Shown here piece after piece: positions 19,474-28,120 of a DNA stretch of 64,000 nt (the stretch's first letter is position 1; every line of letters begins with the position of its first letter). Source of the DNA: Yersinia intermedia (GTDB lineage: Bacteria; Pseudomonadota; Gammaproteobacteria; Enterobacterales; Enterobacteriaceae); contig NZ_LR134116.1 of assembly GCF_900635455.1 (NCBI RefSeq), positions 3,162,001 through 3,226,000 on the forward strand. Direction: 5' to 3'. The notes under the pieces are model-generated. The model was not told where the DNA came from and did no database searches. It saw only the letters and a program-made list of their open reading frames with translations. The position numbers were made by a program, and so were the translations under genes.

Positions 19474-22188
19474 ATGGTGGATGCAGAACCAACCCGCCCA
19501 GACCCTGACAGCCTGCTCGCAGCAGCCAATGAGAAAACCCGTGGCCGGCTGAAAGTCTTTTTCGGGGCCTGCGCGGGGGTGGGTAAAACTTACGCCATGC
19601 TGCAAGAGGCTCAGCGCCTGCGGGCTCAAGGGCTGGATGTATTGGTTGGCGTGGTAGAAACACACGGGCGCAGCGAAACTGCGGCGCTGCTGGAAGGGCT
19701 GGACATCCTACCGCAAAAGCGAATTCACCACCGTAATCGTCACGTTCGTGAATTTGATTTGGATGCAGCACTGGCACGCCACCCAGCACTGATCCTGATG
19801 GATGAACTGGCGCACAGTAATGCCTATGGCTCGCGTCATCCCAAACGCTGGCAGGATGTTGAAGAACTGCTGGATGCGGGTATTGATGTACTGACGACCG
19901 TCAATGTACAACATCTGGAAAGTTTGAATGATGTGGTCGGTGGCGTGACCGGTATCCGGGTGCGGGAAACCGTGCCCGACCATATGTTTGATGAAGCCAC
20001 TGAAGTGGTTTTGGTCGATCTCCCTCCCGATGACCTGCGCCAGCGGCTAAATGAAGGCAAGGTCTATATTTCGGGCCAGGCGGAGCGAGCCATCGAGCAC
20101 TTCTTCCGTAAGGGCAATTTAATCGCCCTGCGTGAACTGGCACTGCGCCGTACTGCGGATCGGGTTGATGATCAGATGCGTGCCTTCCGAGACACTCAGG
20201 GGCGCGAACGTGTCTGGCATACCCGTGATGCCATCTTATTGTGTATTGGTCATAACAGCGGTAACGAAAAACTGGTTCGAACCGCTGCCCGGTTGGCAGC
20301 CCGACTCGGGTGTATCTGGCATGCGGTCTATGTGGAAACACCCCGCCTGCATGGCCTGCCAGAAGCGAAGCGCCGGGCCATTTTACGTACACTGAAATTG
20401 GCGCAAGAGTTGGGAGCAGAAACCGCTACGCTGTCAGAACCCCGTGAAGAGCAAGCCATACTGCGTTACGCCCGAGAACATAATCTGGGTAAAATCATCA
20501 TTGGTCGCCGCACGGAAAAAAAATGGAAACTGCGTGGTAGTTTTGCAGATCGCTTGGGCAAACTGGGGCCGGATCTGGATTTGGTGATTATTGCTCTGGA
20601 AGGCGATAACCCTCCCAGTGTGGTGAAAGAGAATGATTCTCGTACCTTCACTGAAAAGTGGCGGATGCAACTACGTGGCTGTGTGGCAGCCATCGGTTTG
20701 TGCGCACTGATTACGGTGTTATCGCAGTGGCTCATCCCCGGTTTCGATCAAGCCAACCTGGTGATGGTCTACTTGCTGGGTGTTGTGATTATTGCGCTGT
20801 TCTATGGCCGCTGGCCGTCGGTCTTAGCGGCAGTGATTAATGTCGCCAGTTTCGATCTGTTTTTTGTGCAACCGCATTGGTCACTGGCGGTCACTGATGT
20901 GCAGTATCTGGTGACGTTTGCCGTGATGCTGATTGTCGGTATCATGGTGGGTAATCTTACAGCCGGTGTGCGCTATCAAGCCAGAATTGCTCGTTATCGA
21001 GAACAACGCGCCAGACATTTGTATGAAATGTCGCGCGGATTAAGCCGAGCCCTAACACCTGCGGATATTGTCAAAACCAGTCGTCATTTCCTCTCCAGTA
21101 GTTTTCAAGCGAAAACTGACCTGTTACTGCCACGGGAAGATGGTCGCTTGCAGCAAGTCGTCACAGACGAAGGCGGGGCACTTTCTGTTGATGTCGCCAT
21201 TGCCCGCTGGAGTTTTGACAAAGGCGCGCCGGCCGGTGCCGGTACCGATACCCTGCCCGGTGTCCCCTATCAGTTATTACCGTTAACCGCCTCCAAGCAA
21301 ACCTTTGGCGTGCTGGCAATAGAACCTGCCAACCTGCGCCAATTAATGGTGCCGGAGCAGCAGCGCTTGCTGCAAACCTTTACCAGTCTGATCGCCAATG
21401 CTCTGGAAAGGCTACATCTGGCGCGCAGTGCTGAATTAGCAAAACTGGATGCCGAGCGGGAACAATTGCGTAACTCGCTGCTGGCGGCGCTATCTCATGA
21501 TTTACGGACCCCATTGACGGTATTATTCGGTCAAGCCGAAATATTGACGCTGGATCTGGCGGCGGAAGGCTCACGCCATGCGCCGCAAGCCAATCAAATC
21601 CGCCAGCAGGTATTAAGTACCACCCGACTGGTGAATAACTTGTTGGATATGGCGCGTATTCAATCGGGTGGGTTTAATCTACGTAAAGAGTGGCAATCAC
21701 TGGAAGAGATCGTGGGTAGCGCCCTGCATATGCTAGAAACCGCCCTCAATCATCATCACATCAACGTCGAATTACCGGATGAAATGGTGTTGATCAACTG
21801 TGACGGCAGCTTACTGGAACGGGTGTTTATCAATTTGTTGGAAAATGCCCATAAATATGCCGGTCAGGGGGCATTACTGGGGATCTGGGCTGCAGTACAA
21901 GGTGATTGGTTAAATGTAGAAGTATGGGATAATGGCCCTGGGGTAACCCTTGGGCAAGAACAGCTGATTTTTGATAAGTTTTCCCGAGGTAACAAAGAGT
22001 CAGCCATTCCTGGTGTCGGCTTGGGTTTAGCCATTTGTCGTGCCATTATTGATGTACATGGTGGGCGCATCTGGGTTGAGAACAATAAAGATGGCGGTGC
22101 TAGTTTCCGCTTCACGCTACCACTAGAGAAAGCGCCAGATATTGATGGTGAAAATATTGATAGTGAACACCTTGATGCTGAAAAATAA
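19474..22188 (+). CDS. kdpD: Potassium sensor histidine kinase KdpD
   Basis: Membrane sensor kinase of the KdpD/KdpE system that senses potassium limitation or envelope salt state. The 904 residues (E. coli 894) read in order: KdpD domain with Walker A GACAGVGKTYAML (about residues 32-44), a Usp-like domain, four close membrane helices (about residues 400-500), a GAF-like region, and the HisKA/ATPase domains with LLAALSHDLRTPLTVL (phosphoacceptor His), NLLENAHKYA and VWDNGPGV. It starts 9 bases after kdpC. The stop codon is directly followed by an ERIC element that separates it from kdpE. Confidence 0.97.
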   Translation: MVDAEPTRPDPDSLLAAANEKTRGRLKVFFGACAGVGKTYAMLQEAQRLRAQGLDVLVGVVETHGRSETAALLEGLDILPQKRIHHRNRHVREFDLDAALARHPALILMDELAHSNAYGSRHPKRWQDVEELLDAGIDVLTTVNVQHLESLNDVVGGVTGIRVRETVPDHMFDEATEVVLVDLPPDDLRQRLNEGKVYISGQAERAIEHFFRKGNLIALRELALRRTADRVDDQMRAFRDTQGRERVWHTRDAILLCIGHNSGNEKLVRTAARLAARLGCIWHAVYVETPRLHGLPEAKRRAILRTLKLAQELGAETATLSEPREEQAILRYAREHNLGKIIIGRRTEKKWKLRGSFADRLGKLGPDLDLVIIALEGDNPPSVVKENDSRTFTEKWRMQLRGCVAAIGLCALITVLSQWLIPGFDQANLVMVYLLGVVIIALFYGRWPSVLAAVINVASFDLFFVQPHWSLAVTDVQYLVTFAVMLIVGIMVGNLTAGVRYQARIARYREQRARHLYEMSRGLSRALTPADIVKTSRHFLSSSFQAKTDLLLPREDGRLQQVVTDEGGALSVDVAIARWSFDKGAPAGAGTDTLPGVPYQLLPLTASKQTFGVLAIEPANLRQLMVPEQQRLLQTFTSLIANALERLHLARSAELAKLDAEREQLRNSLLAALSHDLRTPLTVLFGQAEILTLDLAAEGSRHAPQANQIRQQVLSTTRLVNNLLDMARIQSGGFNLRKEWQSLEEIVGSALHMLETALNHHHINVELPDEMVLINCDGSLLERVFINLLENAHKYAGQGALLGIWAAVQGDWLNVEVWDNGPGVTLGQEQLIFDKFSRGNKESAIPGVGLGLAICRAIIDVHGGRIWVENNKDGGASFRFTLPLEKAPDIDGENIDSEHLDAEK

Positions 22189-22389
22189 TATACCCTAAAT
22201 AATTCGAGTTACAGGAAGGCGGCAACTGAGTAAGTCCCCAGGAGCTTACATAAGTAAGCTCCTGGGGTGACAAATCTGCCAGGAGCAGATTTGAACGCTG
22301 CTTGCAGCGGCCTCACACAGGCGAGGCCCATGGATGGGCCGAGTAACGAAAGCAGCCAACGCACAAACAGCTTGAAGTATGACGGGTAT
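22189..22389. repeat. ERIC element with internal insertion, between kdpD and kdpE
   Basis: A 201-base palindromic element from TATACCC (22189) to GGGTAT (22389). Its core holds the ERIC hallmark CCCCAGGAGCTTACATAAG and the mirrored arm GTAAGCTCCTGGGG. It is longer than the standard ERIC of about 127 bases because hairpin-forming sequence (CAAATCTGCC-AGGAGCAGATTTG and further palindromes) is inserted. It begins on the base after the kdpD stop and ends next to the kdpE ribosome-binding site. Confidence 0.9.
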
Positions 22390-22403
22390 GAGGAGAAGCG
22401 ACT

Positions 22404-23087
22404 ATATCCCCGACTAACATCCTAATCGTTGAAGATGAAAAAGAGATCCGGCGCTTTGTTCGTATTGCGCTGGAGAGTGAGGGCTGGCGAGTATTCGAGA
22501 GTGATACCTTGCAACGGGGGCTTATTGAAGCCGGTACCCGCAAACCGGACCTGATTATTTTGGATTTGGGGTTACCAGACGGCGATGGACTGACTTATAT
22601 TCAAGACCTGCGCCAGTGGAGTGCCATTCCTATTATCGTTTTATCGGCTCGTAACAGTGAAGAAGATAAAGTGGCCGCACTGGATGCCGGGGCCGATGAC
22701 TACCTAAGCAAACCTTTTGGAATCAGTGAATTACTGGCTAGAGTACGAGTTGCTTTGCGCCGCCATAGCGGGGGCAGTCAGGAAAGCCCGCTGGTGAACT
22801 TTGCTGATATCAGCGTTGATCTGATCAATCGGCAAGTTACCCGTGCCGGTGAAAACCTGCACCTTACGCCGATTGAGTTTCGCCTGCTCTCTGCATTGTT
22901 GGCGAATGCCGGTAAGGTGATTACCCAGCGCCAGTTATTGAGCCAAGTTTGGGGGCCGAATTATGTCGAGCACAACCACTATCTGCGCATTTATATGGGC
23001 CATTTACGTCAAAAATTAGAAACAGACCCTACCCGCCCTAAGCATCTACTAACTGAAACCGGCGTCGGCTATCGCTTTATCCTGTAA
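22404..23087 (+). CDS. kdpE: Response regulator KdpE, apparent ATA start
   Basis: OmpR-type response regulator that activates kdpFABC. The protein reads (I)SPTNILIVEDEKEIRRF, with phospho-acceptor Asp in LIILDLGLPDGDGL, the switch Lys in DDYLSKPFG, and a C-terminal winged helix ending TGVGYRFIL. From the ATA at 22404 it has 227 residues (E. coli 225). No ATG, GTG or TTG lies in frame between the upstream TGA (22389-22391) and a TTG at 22509, and starting at that TTG would delete the receiver's acidic pocket. AGGAG stands 8 bases before the ATA, ideal spacing, so I infer a rare ATA start or an ATG-to-ATA mutation. Confidence 0.88.
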   Translation: MSPTNILIVEDEKEIRRFVRIALESEGWRVFESDTLQRGLIEAGTRKPDLIILDLGLPDGDGLTYIQDLRQWSAIPIIVLSARNSEEDKVAALDAGADDYLSKPFGISELLARVRVALRRHSGGSQESPLVNFADISVDLINRQVTRAGENLHLTPIEFRLLSALLANAGKVITQRQLLSQVWGPNYVEHNHYLRIYMGHLRQKLETDPTRPKHLLTETGVGYRFIL

Positions 23088-23182
23088 CATGTTGTGTGAC
23101 ATCAAATTTTACATTGCTACTAGGAAAATAGACTTCAGCGGCGTAGCATCAAGCCTTTAAATGCTAATAGGTCTTATTATTC

Positions 23183-23611
23183 ATGAGTACATGGTTGATT
23201 TACGCCCTGCTATCTGCATTCACCGCCTCTCTGGTCGCTATCTTCGGTAAAATCGGCTTGCAGCAGTTGGATGCCAATACTGCGACTGCTGTTCGTGCTG
23301 TCGTGATGGCGCTGTTCCTGGTCGGTGTGGTGTTAGCTCAAGGGAAATTCAATCTGATCGGTGGTGTATTGGCCGATAAAAAAGCCCTGTTATTCATTAT
23401 TCTCAGTGGCGTTGCGGGTGCGTTATCCTGGCTGTTTTACTTTATGGCTATCAAGCATGGCAATGTCTCTCAAGTGGCCCCGATTGATAAACTCAGTGTG
23501 GTTTTTGCGGTGATTCTGGCGGTTATCCTGTTTGGTGAAAAAATCTCTCTGCTGGCCAGCTTGGGCGTTGCACTAATTACCGCCGGAGCATTGCTAGTAG
23601 CATTGGGGTAA
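23183..23611 (+). CDS. EamA family half-size transporter
   Basis: A 142-residue inner-membrane protein with about five hydrophobic segments, corresponding to a single EamA (DMT superfamily) repeat rather than the usual two. It starts MSTWLIYALLSAFTASLVAIFGKIGLQQLD and ends LGVALITAGALLVALG. Such half-size members usually act as dimers. The substrate cannot be read from sequence. It stands alone, 95 bases after kdpE, and a bidirectional hairpin separates it from pgm. Confidence 0.85.
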   Translation: MSTWLIYALLSAFTASLVAIFGKIGLQQLDANTATAVRAVVMALFLVGVVLAQGKFNLIGGVLADKKALLFIILSGVAGALSWLFYFMAIKHGNVSQVAPIDKLSVVFAVILAVILFGEKISLLASLGVALITAGALLVALG

Positions 23612-23697
23612 TCGGCTCCTGGCAATGGAAAGCAGGGCTAAAAGAAGAAATATAATATTAGGTGTCAGTTTATCGGCTGATCGAGCTTCTGGCGAAA

Positions 23698-23721
23698 AAA
23701 TAGCGCCAATAGGCGCTATTT
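23698..23721. terminator. Bidirectional hairpin terminator between the EamA gene and pgm
   Basis: A 10-bp stem AAATAGCGCC / GGCGCTATTT with loop AATA, flanked by A-run on the left and TTTCTT on the right, so it can act on both strands. It lies 14 bases past the pgm stop. Confidence 0.85.
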
Positions 23722-23735
23722 CTTACCGGTTATGA

Positions 23736-25382
23736 CTATTTACCCGCTAGCACTTCACTAACAATATCTACAGCTTCCTGCTCTATCTTTTCGCGATGCT
23801 CTGGGCTGATAAAACTTTCACAGTAAATTTTATAAGCGTCTTCAGTGCCGGATGGACGAGCGGCAAACCAGCCGTTATCCGTCATCACTTTCAGGCCGCC
23901 AATGGATGCACCATTGCCCGGTGCTGTGGTTAAACGGGCAGTAATAGGATCACCCGCCAACGTGCTGGCTTTCACCATCTCAGGTGACAATTTAGACAAC
24001 GCATTCTTCTGCGCCTGAGTCGCCGGAGCCTGAATACGGTTATAGCTTGGAGCACCAAAGCGTGCAGCTAAATCATCATAGTGATGCTGTGGATTTTTAC
24101 CGGTAACGGCTGTAATTTCTGCCGCCAGTAAACACATGATAATACCGTCTTTATCAGTAGACCACGGCGTGCCATTGAAGCGCAGGAAGGACGCCCCTGC
24201 ACTCTCTTCACCACCAAAACCAAAACTACCGTCGTGCAAGCCGTCAACAAACCATTTAAAGCCAACCGGGACTTCTACCAACTTACGGCCTAAATCGGCC
24301 ACCACGCGATCAATCATCGCACTGGAGACCAGCGTTTTACCCACGGCTACATCAGCGCCCCATTGTGGACGATGCTGGAACAGGTAATTGATCGATACTG
24401 CAAGATAATGATTCGGGTTCATCAACCCTGCCGGAGTCACAATACCATGGCGGTCATAATCGGGATCGTTAGCAAAGGCTAAATCAAATTTATCGCGTAA
24501 CGCCAATAAGCCAGCCATTGCGGATTCTGACGAGCAATCCATACGGATCACGCCATCATGGTCAAGGTGCATAAAGCGGAAGGTCTGATCGATGGAATCA
24601 TTAACCAGTGTTAGATCCAACTTATAGTGCTCGCCAATACGTTGCCAGTAAGCAATACCAGAGCCACCGAGAGGATCAACACCTAATTTCAGACCAGCAC
24701 GTTGAATGGCTGGGATATCGACCACATCCACCAAGCCTGCAACATACGGCTGAATCAAATCTTGTTCGCGCAGATGATCACCACGCCAGGCTTTATCCAG
24801 CGTTTGGCGTTTGATGCCTTCCAATTTCAGGCTGAGTAACTGATTAGCTCTTTTTTCAATTACCGAGGTCAGATTGGTATCGGCCGGGCCGCCATTGGGT
24901 GGGTTGTACTTGATGCCACCATCTTCAGGCGGATTGTGTGACGGTGTGATAACAATGCCGTCAGCCAAGGCTTTACCCTGCACATTATGGCAAAGGATGG
25001 CATGCGAAATCGCCGGAGTGGGTGTAAAACCATTATCTTGCTGTACCACGACATCCACACCATTCGCCGTCAGCACTTCTAATACCGAGATAAATGCCGG
25101 CTCAGATAATGCGTGGGTATCTTTGCCCACATAACACGGGCCACTAATGCCATGTTGGTGACGAACTTCTGCGATCGCCTGAGCGATTGCCAGAATGTGT
25201 GCTTCATTAAAACTGTGGCGTAATGAACTGCCACGGTGGCCGGAGGTGCCAAATTTGACCGCATGGGCCGAATTTTCAGCATCTGGCTGCAATACATAAT
25301 ATTGCGACGTTAACTGAGCAACATTTATCAAATCGCTTTGCTGAGCGGGTTGCCCGGCACGAGGGTGATTGGCCACAGTCAC
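23736..25382 (-). CDS. pgm: Phosphoglucomutase (alpha-D-glucose phosphate-specific)
   Basis: Interconverts glucose 1-phosphate and glucose 6-phosphate, linking glycolysis with glycogen and envelope sugar nucleotides. 548 residues (E. coli 546). The phosphoserine loop is [19 protein letters not shown], the metal-binding loop NDPDYDRHG, the sugar-binding loop [10 protein letters not shown], and a C-terminal [12 protein letters not shown] phosphate-binding loop. It lies downstream of seqA as in E. coli, but an ERIC element separates the two. Confidence 0.97.
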   Translation of the reverse strand: MTVANHPRAGQPAQQSDLINVAQLTSQYYVLQPDAENSAHAVKFGTSGHRGSSLRHSFNEAHILAIAQAIAEVRHQHGISGPCYVGKDTHALSEPAFISVLEVLTANGVDVVVQQDNGFTPTPAISHAILCHNVQGKALADGIVITPSHNPPEDGGIKYNPPNGGPADTNLTSVIEKRANQLLSLKLEGIKRQTLDKAWRGDHLREQDLIQPYVAGLVDVVDIPAIQRAGLKLGVDPLGGSGIAYWQRIGEHYKLDLTLVNDSIDQTFRFMHLDHDGVIRMDCSSESAMAGLLALRDKFDLAFANDPDYDRHGIVTPAGLMNPNHYLAVSINYLFQHRPQWGADVAVGKTLVSSAMIDRVVADLGRKLVEVPVGFKWFVDGLHDGSFGFGGEESAGASFLRFNGTPWSTDKDGIIMCLLAAEITAVTGKNPQHHYDDLAARFGAPSYNRIQAPATQAQKNALSKLSPEMVKASTLAGDPITARLTTAPGNGASIGGLKVMTDNGWFAARPSGTEDAYKIYCESFISPEHREKIEQEAVDIVSEVLAGK

Positions 25383-25390
25383 TACTCCCT

Positions 25391-25581
25391 ATATATCCCC
25401 TTCGTACTTGGAGCCGCAAGCTGCGTTCACTCACCCGAATCACTTATTTACGTAAGCTCATCGGGATTATGAGCCTCTATGAGGTTCACCCTGCGGGCCA
25501 GTGCAAGCGCTGTTCAACATGGTTTACAACCAAGTTGCCATTCGCTTGCTGCCTACCTGCAACTCCAATTTCTTTGGGTAT
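25391..25581. repeat. ERIC element with insertion, between seqA and pgm
   Basis: About 190 bases with ERIC-like ends (TATATCCCCTTCGTACTTGG on the left, CTTTGGGTATCG on the right). The degenerate core is CGAATCACTTATTTACGTAAG...CTCATCGGGAT. Extra palindromic sequence (GAGCCTC-TATGAGGTTC, CTGCGGGCCAGTGCAAGC) makes it longer than a standard ERIC. It lies in the transcribed path from seqA to pgm. Confidence 0.75.
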
Positions 25582-25594
25582 CGGTTCAACGAAA

Positions 25595-26122
25595 TTAAAT
25601 AGTCCCGCACACTTTTTCGGTCAAATCCGGCGGGAACTGCATTGCCAGCATGAGATGTTGCACCATACTGCGTTTACGCTCGGTATTGGTATTGGTAATG
25701 ACCCAGTATGGCGTACCCGGGACATGTTTGGGTTTGGTGTGCGTCCCGTTTTGCAACAATGTCTGCTGGTCACCGGCAAAATAAACCCGAGTGCGACCAT
25801 GTAATGATTCAGTCGCCTCAGTAAACGCCTGCGCATCCAGTGTGTAAAGTGTGGATAGCACTAACATAAAGCGGTTAACCGCCCTATTTTGTTCCGCATA
25901 CTCATCGGACAGCAGCAATTCACGCACCGCACGAACCCGATCTCGTGGTGCTGGAGCCGCCGCCACTTTCACCGTATCAGTGCTGGCAGGTAGGCTTGGT
26001 ACCGGCTGACCGGCCGTAAACTTCAGCATACGCCGTAAAATATCAGACGCGCTCTCGCCAATGTGCTGCGTATGGCTGGCAATATAGCGATAAAGTTCTT
26101 CGTCGAGTTCAATAGTTTTCAT
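25595..26122 (-). CDS. seqA: Replication initiation negative modulator SeqA
   Basis: Sequesters hemimethylated GATC sites at oriC and delays re-initiation. I start at MKTIELDEELYRYIASHTQH (175 residues; E. coli 181), since the five extra residues of the longer frame are not family sequence. The N-terminal oligomerisation segment (SASDILRRMLKF) and the C-terminal DNA-binding domain (RTRVYFAGDQQTLLQNG, then THTKPKHVPGTPYWVITNTNT) are intact. In E. coli seqA is divergent from ybfF next door; here a 16.6-kb island sits between them. Confidence 0.96.
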   Translation of the reverse strand: MKTIELDEELYRYIASHTQHIGESASDILRRMLKFTAGQPVPSLPASTDTVKVAAAPAPRDRVRAVRELLLSDEYAEQNRAVNRFMLVLSTLYTLDAQAFTEATESLHGRTRVYFAGDQQTLLQNGTHTKPKHVPGTPYWVITNTNTERKRSMVQHLMLAMQFPPDLTEKVCGTI

Positions 26123-26424
26123 CTTTATCCAAAACAATAATTCAATTGATTTTTATATATTTTTTATAACAGTCAATGAAAAGTTTAATTTTGACTTACA
26201 TTTTTTTAACCATCTGGTTTTACGATATTTCACTGCTTTCGGTTAGATTAACAGACTCTAGAAGGTCATCCAACTTTCCCCGCAATGACTTTGAATAGTG
26301 ACCACAACAATGCCCAGCCTCAATGTGATATCAATCGCAACCATCCTGCTCAACTTCACGGCGTTGAACGTTGCTTTCTGTGCTGTAAGACTACATTCAG
26401 GGGGACCAAACTGCGAGGGCGGGT
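26123..26424. other. Left boundary of the CDI island
   Basis: The seqA 5' region (AT-rich to about 26240), then sequence of different character. A 56-codon open frame on the plus strand at 26285-26455 (MTLNSDHNNAQPQCDINRNH...) is Cys-rich (VERCFLCCKTTF) but has no family I recognise and runs into the exoprotein gene fragment, so I do not call it a gene. The island boundary is probably within 26200-26300. Confidence 0.4.
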
Positions 26425-26567
26425 TTATTGGCGATCACTTCTCTGCCATGAATAGTTAACTGATTTCCTGCATTAAGAGTGACATCGCCCACCGGTGCTC
26501 ATCAGACCCGATTTTTTCTGCTCGAACAGGTGAGACTCGCCCTTGCTCTGTTGCGCGGTGCTGACGG
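26425..26567 (-). pseudogene. Fragment of a cdiA/fhaB-type exoprotein gene
   Basis: Two blocks nearly identical to the large exoprotein gene in the same orientation: 26425-26490 matches 34003-34068 and 26491-26567 matches 34161-34237. The 92 bases between them in the full gene are missing. For example CTCGAACAGGTGAGACTCG is shared. The copy has no open frame of its own, so it is a decayed relic of a second TpsA copy or a duplication product. Confidence 0.85.
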
Positions 26568-26585
26568 AGTTAGGCCCAAGATAGG

Positions 26586-26771
26586 GTGAGTATACCCAGC
26601 CAACAGCGGCAAGATTTGGCGATCGATTGGGTGCGGGGTAACGGCGAGCTGGTGATTTGTGGGGATTGGCAGACCGGATCCGGCATCACCGATGCCGAAC
26701 AACTGGAAGTGACCGCCGCACCCGGTGTGATCCGGTTGCAGCGGCGGGAAGAGGACGTTTTCAGGGCTTAA
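26586..26771 (+). CDS. Small SymE-like protein, possible remnant (GTG start)
   Basis: A 61-residue open frame starting GTG. The stretch LVICGDWQTGSGITDAEQLE followed by VTAAPGVIRLQ can be laid against the SymE pattern (G-x-W ... G ... v-E-V-x-x-x-P-G-x-I-x-L) seen in the better SymE homologue at 28512-28724. The similarity is weak and is my own visual alignment. It is followed at once by a strong hairpin. No good ribosome-binding site precedes the GTG (AGATAGG is nearest), so it may be a truncated 3' part. Confidence 0.35.
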   Translation: MSIPSQQRQDLAIDWVRGNGELVICGDWQTGSGITDAEQLEVTAAPGVIRLQRREEDVFRA

Positions 26772-26779
26772 AAGCAAAG

Positions 26780-26801
26780 ATCCCGGCCAGTTGGCCGGGA
26801 T
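26780..26801. terminator. Perfect hairpin between convergent genes
   Basis: ATCCCGGCCA / TGGCCGGGAT, a perfect 10-bp stem with a 2-base nominal loop, followed by TTTG on the plus strand and CTTTGC on the minus strand. It ends the small SymE-like frame and the immunity gene at 26807. Confidence 0.7.
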
Positions 26802-26806
26802 TTGTA

Positions 26807-27118
26807 TTATTCGATGGGCATCACTACATATCCATCAAGTATATGAACATCCCCTACATCGCATTCTGGATAAATCCATTCAGCCCAATTGTTGATAACC
26901 CATTCAGTGCTTAAAGCCCTACCTTCAGTTGAACCACTTTCAACAGGTAAAGATATTAAAATTAATCCAGCCTTGTGGCCTGAAGATACAACCAAGCCGT
27001 GAGCATCAAAGAAGTCAATAACCATAAAATCTACCCACGCTTCATAAGGCCAAACAGCTGGCAATCTGAAGACTGAACCACGTTTGATAGATTTATTTTT
27101 ATAATCAACTAATTTCAT
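26807..27118 (-). CDS. CdiI-type immunity protein of the colicin E3-like orphan module
   Basis: A 103-residue soluble, acidic protein (MKLVDYKNKSIKRGSVFRLP ... NWAEWIYPECDVGDVHILDGY). Its start codon overlaps the toxin stop by one base (TAATG), the usual tight coupling of cdiA-CT/cdiI pairs, so I call it the cognate immunity protein. The pattern RGSVFRLP..WPYEAWVDFMV resembles an Imm family of polymorphic toxin systems (perhaps Imm45), from memory. It does not look like the cloacin/colicin E3 immunity family, although the toxin is E3-like. AT-rich codon use differs from the surrounding core genes. Confidence 0.75.
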   Translation of the reverse strand: MKLVDYKNKSIKRGSVFRLPAVWPYEAWVDFMVIDFFDAHGLVVSSGHKAGLILISLPVESGSTEGRALSTEWVINNWAEWIYPECDVGDVHILDGYVVMPIE

Positions 27119-27849
27119 TACTTCACCTTTAAATCATGGCCACCGGATTCATCTATGGTATTAGGGATTTTTTGCATAGAGAAATCAACCTCACCCAAAT
27201 GCTTACCCTTTGATGTCACAGCCTCAAATCGGCCATGTTGCGTGTCAAGTGCATAAAGGTTCCCATCCAGTCCACGGTATACATCGCGATTATTTAGCTT
27301 GGTCAATTTGTTGTCTTTGACCATTCCGTTTGCTGCTGCAACCTGTGGAGCTGTCTCCTTGACCATCGCCACTCGTTCTCTGGGAGAAAGGAATGCCAGG
27401 TTTTTCTCAAAATCACCAACTGTTGTACCCGTAGCGATCTTGATATTTAGATCAACCGCTTTAACGACATCCGGTACTTTCTTACCCGGCAGGAAAAGTC
27501 CCGCCAGCATTCCACCAGTGGCTTCCAGCGCCATCTGATCCCCATCGTATGCCTTTTTGGCTGACTCTGCGATGGCTGACCAGGTTTCACTCTGTATCAG
27601 TGCTTTTACGGTATCTGCCGCAGCCTGATTTTTACCCGTCAGATCGTTTAATGCCTGAGTGCAATAACTGTCCCCGGTAGCACAGGACGCCAGCGCCATC
27701 ACATAATCAAGCGCATAGTCGCCGCCACCCAGTGCCGTATCACCAGTATCAGCAAGAGCTGTGATGATAGCGTTTGCGATAGCAGATGTTGTGCCTTCCC
27801 CCAGTTTATCCCTAATTTGATTTTTCAGGGATTCAGCAGCCTGTTTCAT
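27118..27849 (-). CDS. Orphan CdiA C-terminal toxin module, colicin E3-like ribonuclease
   Basis: From the ATG at 27849 it encodes 243 residues. The same frame runs open back to 27936 and contains VENN (V codon at 27889-27891), the junction motif where CDI toxins are exchanged, so this is a detached CdiA-CT. The entry part (residues 1 to about 150) has a Cys pair (C56, C63). The C-terminus YRGLDGNLYALDTQHGRFEA ... GKHLGEVD matches the catalytic domain of colicin E3, with D202, H205 and E209 at the spacing of the E3 Asp/His/Glu residues. That family cuts 16S rRNA in the decoding site. No ribosome-binding site or secretion domain precedes it, so expression may need recombination onto an intact cdiA. 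Confidence 0.8.
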   Translation of the reverse strand: MKQAAESLKNQIRDKLGEGTTSAIANAIITALADTGDTALGGGDYALDYVMALASCATGDSYCTQALNDLTGKNQAAADTVKALIQSETWSAIAESAKKAYDGDQMALEATGGMLAGLFLPGKKVPDVVKAVDLNIKIATGTTVGDFEKNLAFLSPRERVAMVKETAPQVAAANGMVKDNKLTKLNNRDVYRGLDGNLYALDTQHGRFEAVTSKGKHLGEVDFSMQKIPNTIDESGGHDLKVK

Positions 27850-28120
27850 CGACTCACGGCCTTGATCACCAGACAGCGCATTATTCTCTACAACAACTTC
27901 ATCCAGTGCGGAGTCAGCCAGACAACAGAATTTTTCCTAGTACACTCAGAACATTACAACCACTTTTTCCCTGTGAATTTTGGCTCAGGCAACTCTTTTC
28001 CCAGACGCGCTTTTTCAGCCCGTTACGCCATTTTCCCCAATGTTGTTAAAGAGCAACTAACCGCAACATCATAACAGCGCTTTTCCCCCTGCCATTACCG
28101 CTGTCGGGGTTTTGTGACGG

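Noticed and set aside
26285..26455. 56-codon Cys-rich frame at the island edge
   Set aside because: It runs into a pseudogene fragment and matches no family I know; too weak to call a gene.
27817..28074. 85-codon plus-strand frame in the gap beside the colicin-like module
   Set aside because: It overlaps the VENN end of the orphan toxin on the other strand, shows no family and has no good start signal.
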